Assembly (NCBI GenBank): GCA_025997615.1
Contig: BNUV01000097.1
Location: forward strand, 1 to 9,558
DNA: 9,558 bases
Source: Spirochaetia bacterium
Lineage (GTDB): Bacteria; Spirochaetota; Spirochaetia; Treponematales; Breznakiellaceae
Reading direction: 5' to 3'
Part shown: piece by piece, positions 6,407 to 9,558 of the stretch
Layout of the letters: each line of letters opens with the position of its first letter
Numbering within the stretch: position 1 is the first letter of the stretch
Translations under genes and position numbers: made by a program
Notes under the pieces: generated by a model
The model's input: the letters and a program-made list of their open reading frames with translations, nothing else
Database searches by the model: none
What the model was told of the DNA's origin: nothing

Positions 6407-8407
6407 ATGGAACGACAAACTATAGCGCTTAACCACCGCTGGCGCTTTGCCCTTGACCGGGAAAATACCGGTATACGGGACACATGGTTCAGGCAGGGCA
6501 TTCCCCGGTACCGGGAACTGCAGCTGCCCCATACCTGGAATGTAGAAAGCGGCACGGAGACATACCGGGGCGCTGCCTGGTATGAATATCATTTTGATTA
6601 TGATGAATCATTTGCCGGCAAACGGCTCCGTTTGCAGTGCAACGGTGTTTACCGCGATGCGGATTTCTGGTTTAACGGTGAGAATGCGGGAAGGCATTAC
6701 GGTTCCGGTTTTACCACCTTTGTCATAGACCTCCCCAACAATATCCGCGCCGGAAAGACAAATATTTTAACTGTCCGGGTGCAGAACCCCTACACGGATG
6801 ACGCGCTCCCCCGGGACAGGAGTTTTGACTGGGCCGATGACGGCGGCATTTTCAGGGATATTACCCTGATTGTTACCAATACCGATGCGGTCGATTATGT
6901 ACAGGTATTTGCCGAACCGGAAATTACCGGCACGGACAAACGGGTAAATGAAACCGGCGGAGTATTTTCCGCCACCGTTCATTTGTGCGATAACGCCGCC
7001 GTTTCGCGCCCGCTTGATTTGCAGTATGAAATCTGCCGGATTGCCGAAAATGGCGCTGATAATGCAGAATGTGTTTATACATCGGGAAAATACTGCATTA
7101 CCGAAGGTAAAGAATACCACCTTCCCGCGGTTCAATTAAAAATGATAAACCTTTGGCATTTTGATCGTCCCTGTTTATACCGTTTTAAGCTTAGCCTTTC
7201 AAACGCCGGTGGTATTATTGACGAGTACAGTGTTTCATTCGGCTTCAGAAAATTTGAAGTTAAGGGCGGTAAATTTTTCTTTAATGGCGAAGCGGTCCGG
7301 CTTACCGGAACTGAATGGATGCCCGGTTCTAATCCGGCTTATGGCAATGCCGAACCAAAAGAATACATCCGCCGGATTTTAACCCAATTAAAAGAAACAA
7401 ATTGTGTGTTTACCCGCTTCCACTGGCAGCAGGATGAGGCGCTTTATGATTGGTGCGATAAACACGGTATGCTTGTGCAGGAAGAAATTCCCCACTGGGG
7501 ACCAAGTCCTCTTCCGATTGGAGCGGCCGAAATGGAAATGTCCCGCAGCCAGGCGGAGGAAATGGTACGTTCCCACTGCAACCACCCCTCAATTATTTCA
7601 TGGGGCATGGCAAACGAATTGAACGGTCAGGCAGCCGAAACAGTACAATTTATGCGGGAACTCAAGGCATATTTTAAGGAGCTTGATCCCACACGGCTTG
7701 TTTCGTATGTCAGTCATACCATGTGGGACGGCCCGGCAAAAGATGCAGCTACCACAGGCGATATGATGATGGTAAATGATTATTGCGGACAATGGCTGGC
7801 CGATAAAGATTCGGAAACGGAGATAAAAAAAATATTTGCGGAAGTTTCTGATAAACCGCTGGTAATTTCAGAATTCGGACTTTGTGAACCCCGGGTTCCC
7901 GGCGGCGACAAGCGGAGGACCTCCGATTTTATTCACAAAATGAATGTTTACCGGCAATTTCCCGGTATTGGCGGTATCATCAATTTTTGCTTGAACGATT
8001 ACCGTACCCAAATGGGCGAAGAAGGCGAAGGAATGCTGCGCAGGCGGGTACATGGTTCCACCGATATGTTTGGCGAACCAAAGCCATCGTACTACACGGT
8101 ACAGGAATATTGTGCGCCAGTCCGGATATTGAAAGCGCTTTGTTGCAATGGCGCCTGTATCATCGAGCTGCAATGCGCCGGTGAACTGCCTTCATATTCA
8201 ATTGAAGGGTACTACCTTGAATACAAAGGCGCGGACAATAGGGTGATACAGAGGGAAAAAATACCGGTTCTTTCGCCGGGCGGTACTGTCCGGTTTGAGT
8301 ATACCGGCGAACATATCAAAAAGGTTTGTGTGTATAGGCCTACCGGTTTTTCGGTAATTGAAAAGGGAATTATAGGGAGTAACAAATGCAGTACCGAATC
8401 AATTTGA
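6407..8407 (+). CDS. GH2-family beta-glycosidase (beta-galactosidase/glucuronidase-like)
   Basis: This 666-residue retaining glycosidase has the GH2 layout: a jelly-roll sugar-binding domain (about 1-170), an Ig-like domain (about 180-277), a TIM barrel (about 280-570) and a small C-terminal beta region. The acid/base glutamate is E404 in NHPSIISWGMANELNG, and the nucleophile is E489 in KPLVISEFG. Both are intact, so activity is expected. The asparagine-x-lysine motif that recognises the carboxylate in true beta-glucuronidases is not seen at the expected place (here RRRVHGSTDMFGEPKPSYY). Glucuronidase activity is therefore doubtful, and a neutral beta-linked sugar is more likely. There is no signal peptide, so the enzyme is cytoplasmic. 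It is shorter than LacZ (about 1000) and close to the glucuronidase-size group. It is the first gene of a divergent operon, and its last 22 bases overlap the GH35-like gene. The exact substrate is unknown. Confidence 0.93.
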   Translation: MERQTIALNHRWRFALDRENTGIRDTWFRQGIPRYRELQLPHTWNVESGTETYRGAAWYEYHFDYDESFAGKRLRLQCNGVYRDADFWFNGENAGRHYGSGFTTFVIDLPNNIRAGKTNILTVRVQNPYTDDALPRDRSFDWADDGGIFRDITLIVTNTDAVDYVQVFAEPEITGTDKRVNETGGVFSATVHLCDNAAVSRPLDLQYEICRIAENGADNAECVYTSGKYCITEGKEYHLPAVQLKMINLWHFDRPCLYRFKLSLSNAGGIIDEYSVSFGFRKFEVKGGKFFFNGEAVRLTGTEWMPGSNPAYGNAEPKEYIRRILTQLKETNCVFTRFHWQQDEALYDWCDKHGMLVQEEIPHWGPSPLPIGAAEMEMSRSQAEEMVRSHCNHPSIISWGMANELNGQAAETVQFMRELKAYFKELDPTRLVSYVSHTMWDGPAKDAATTGDMMMVNDYCGQWLADKDSETEIKKIFAEVSDKPLVISEFGLCEPRVPGGDKRRTSDFIHKMNVYRQFPGIGGIINFCLNDYRTQMGEEGEGMLRRRVHGSTDMFGEPKPSYYTVQEYCAPVRILKALCCNGACIIELQCAGELPSYSIEGYYLEYKGADNRVIQREKIPVLSPGGTVRFEYTGEHIKKVCVYRPTGFSVIEKGIIGSNKCSTESI

Positions 8408-9558
8408 AACAGGTAAAACCAAAGGAAATTTATCCCCTGGGTCCGCAATTTTCAGGCCGGCGTCCCGATGGGCAGGAACTGTCCTTCAGCAACTATTACA
8501 TGGAAATAAACGGAAAGCCGTTTTTTGGTGTGTGCGGTGAAATCCATTTCTCCCGGCTCTGGGAAGGCTATTGGGAAGATGAGATCATTAAAATGAAAAT
8601 GGGCGGCGTGAATATCATCACCACCTATATTTTCTGGATTCATCATGAGGAAGAGGAAGGAATTTTTGACTTTTCCGGCAGACGGAATCTGCGAAAATTT
8701 ATAGAACTCTGCGCCAAACATAATCTCTATGTAATTATCCGCATTGGCCCCTTTGACCACGGCGAAGTCCGAAACGGCGGTATTCCCGACTGGCTTTACG
8801 GCAAACCCTGCGAAGTGCGAAGCCTTGATGCCTTATTTCTTGCCTATACAAAACGGCTTTACAAAAAACTTGCCCAAGAACTGGAAGGGCTTTTTTATAA
8901 AGATGGGGGCACGGTTATCGCCACACAGATTGATAATGAATACGGCCATTCCGCGGCGCCCTGGGAAATAACCACCGGCATCTCCAATGAATGGATTTCC
9001 GGCGGGACTCAGGGAGAAGCTTATATGCTAGCCCTGCGGGACATGGCGCGGCAGGCGGGAATCAATACGCCCTTCTTTACCTGTACCGGCTGGGGAGGTG
9101 CCGTTACGCCCGAAGAAATGATGCCCCTCTGGGGCGGGTACGCATTCCGCCCCTGGCTTTTTTATTCTTATAAAGGTGAACATCCCGCTACGGAAGAATA
9201 TATTTATCGGGATAATCACAATAACGACGTTAATGCCACCTATAATTTTGAACCCCGGTATCAACCGGAAACACGGCCATACCTCTGCTGTGAAATGGGA
9301 GGCGGTATGTTCTGTTCATATAATTATCGGTTTCAATTACCTTACGAAAGTGTTGACGCCATGGCAAATATAAAAATAGCTTCCGGCTGCAATATGCTGG
9401 GGTATTATATGTTCCATGGCGGAACAAACCCCAAGGGTAAACGCACACCCTACCTCAATGAAAGCCAAACGCCAAAGCTTTCTTATGATTTTCAGGCAGC
9501 GCTGGGTGAATACGGACAGGTACGGGATTCTTATCGAAGATTACGTTGTCTTCATTTT
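8386..9558 (+). CDS. Divergent GH35-type beta-galactosidase-like enzyme, 3' end outside window
   Basis: The frame is open from ATG 8386 to the window end, 391 codons without a stop, so the C-terminal part is missing. The sequence follows the GH35 barrel. GVCGEIHFSRLWEGYWED matches the usual SGxIHYxR...YWED, FWIHHEEEEGIFDFSG matches FWNxHEPxxGxFDFSG, IIRIGPFDHGEVRNGG matches the RPGPYxxxEWxxGG block, and the acid/base glutamate is E185 in ATQIDNEYG. The nucleophile candidate is E303 in YLCCEMGGGMF, and a GYYMFHGGTNPKGK block follows. The nucleophile region differs from classical enzymes (TEFxxGW). It recalls a less studied clade with ELGGG and SYDFQAxxGEYGQ; here SYDFQAALGEYGQ is seen. There is no signal peptide, so it is cytoplasmic. 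AGGGAG at 8374-8379, six bases before ATG, lies inside the GH2 gene, and the 22-base overlap implies translational coupling. Galactose specificity is assumed from the family, not shown. Confidence 0.92.
   Translation, partial: MQYRINLKQVKPKEIYPLGPQFSGRRPDGQELSFSNYYMEINGKPFFGVCGEIHFSRLWEGYWEDEIIKMKMGGVNIITTYIFWIHHEEEEGIFDFSGRRNLRKFIELCAKHNLYVIIRIGPFDHGEVRNGGIPDWLYGKPCEVRSLDALFLAYTKRLYKKLAQELEGLFYKDGGTVIATQIDNEYGHSAAPWEITTGISNEWISGGTQGEAYMLALRDMARQAGINTPFFTCTGWGGAVTPEEMMPLWGGYAFRPWLFYSYKGEHPATEEYIYRDNHNNDVNATYNFEPRYQPETRPYLCCEMGGGMFCSYNYRFQLPYESVDAMANIKIASGCNMLGYYMFHGGTNPKGKRTPYLNESQTPKLSYDFQAALGEYGQVRDSYRRLRCLHF

Noticed and set aside
8129..8144. cre-like catabolite-control site (TTGAAAGCGCTTTGTT)
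   Set aside because: It contains a 10-bp palindrome (AAAGCGCTTT) but lies late inside the GH2 coding region, far from any promoter, with mismatches at its right end. Whether the host has CcpA is unknown.
6401..8400. Frequent ACCGG/CCGG words in the GH2 gene as a dispersed repeat
   Set aside because: They occur at varied spacing and in different codon contexts (Thr-Gly, Pro-Gly and similar), consistent with codon preference and not with a repeat element.

Overview
The window is a carbohydrate-utilisation locus from a bacterium of roughly 50% GC. It carries a solute-binding-protein/LplB/YtcP-type sugar ABC importer, an AraC-family regulator and three glycoside hydrolases without signal peptides. 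This layout is typical of Spirochaetes (for example gut Treponema) and of Firmicutes such as Paenibacillus or Lachnospiraceae. The base composition and style make me lean towards a gut spirochaete, but that is inference and nothing here proves the taxon.

Left to right: (i) 1-179 is not an independent gene. It consists entirely of copied pieces of the alpha-L-rhamnosidase gene that lies 3 kb to the right. Positions 1-62 are an inverted copy of 3093-3154, and 55-179 are an exact direct copy of 3144-3268. The two are joined at an 8-bp microhomology (TGTCCATC) and then abut the 3' part of a sugar-binding-protein gene. (ii) 180-5373 is a co-directional cluster: the C-terminal part of a binding protein (5' end lost), two permeases (LplB-like and YtcP-like) and a GH78 alpha-L-rhamnosidase, with gaps of only 16-23 bases. 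(iii) 5390-6277, minus strand, is an AraC-family regulator that converges on the rhamnosidase. (iv) 6278-6406 is a divergent control region with a good sigma70-type promoter and an inverted repeat that is a candidate operator. (v) 6407-9558 holds a GH2 beta-glycosidase overlapping by 22 bases a divergent GH35-type beta-galactosidase-like gene, which runs off the right end.

Inferred working model: the binding protein and the two permeases import an oligosaccharide carrying alpha-rhamnosyl and beta-linked (probably galactosyl or related) residues. Pectic rhamnogalacturonan or arabinogalactan fragments are plausible, but the substrate cannot be read from the sequence. The cytoplasmic GH78, GH2 and GH35 enzymes would trim it, and the AraC protein would sense a sugar and control at least the divergent GH2-GH35 operon. 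No ATPase gene is present. That is usual for this transporter class, which commonly borrows a shared MsmX-like ATPase encoded elsewhere.

The strongest anomaly is the rearranged left end. Its architecture (snap-back inversion at a microhomology, then a jump) looks more like an amplification or assembly chimera than a functional element. A real rearrangement cannot be excluded from the sequence alone. I did not find convincing evidence of a wholly new biological system. The most interesting biology is the AraC/GH2/GH35 unit, with its atypical GH35 active-site motif and its candidate operator.
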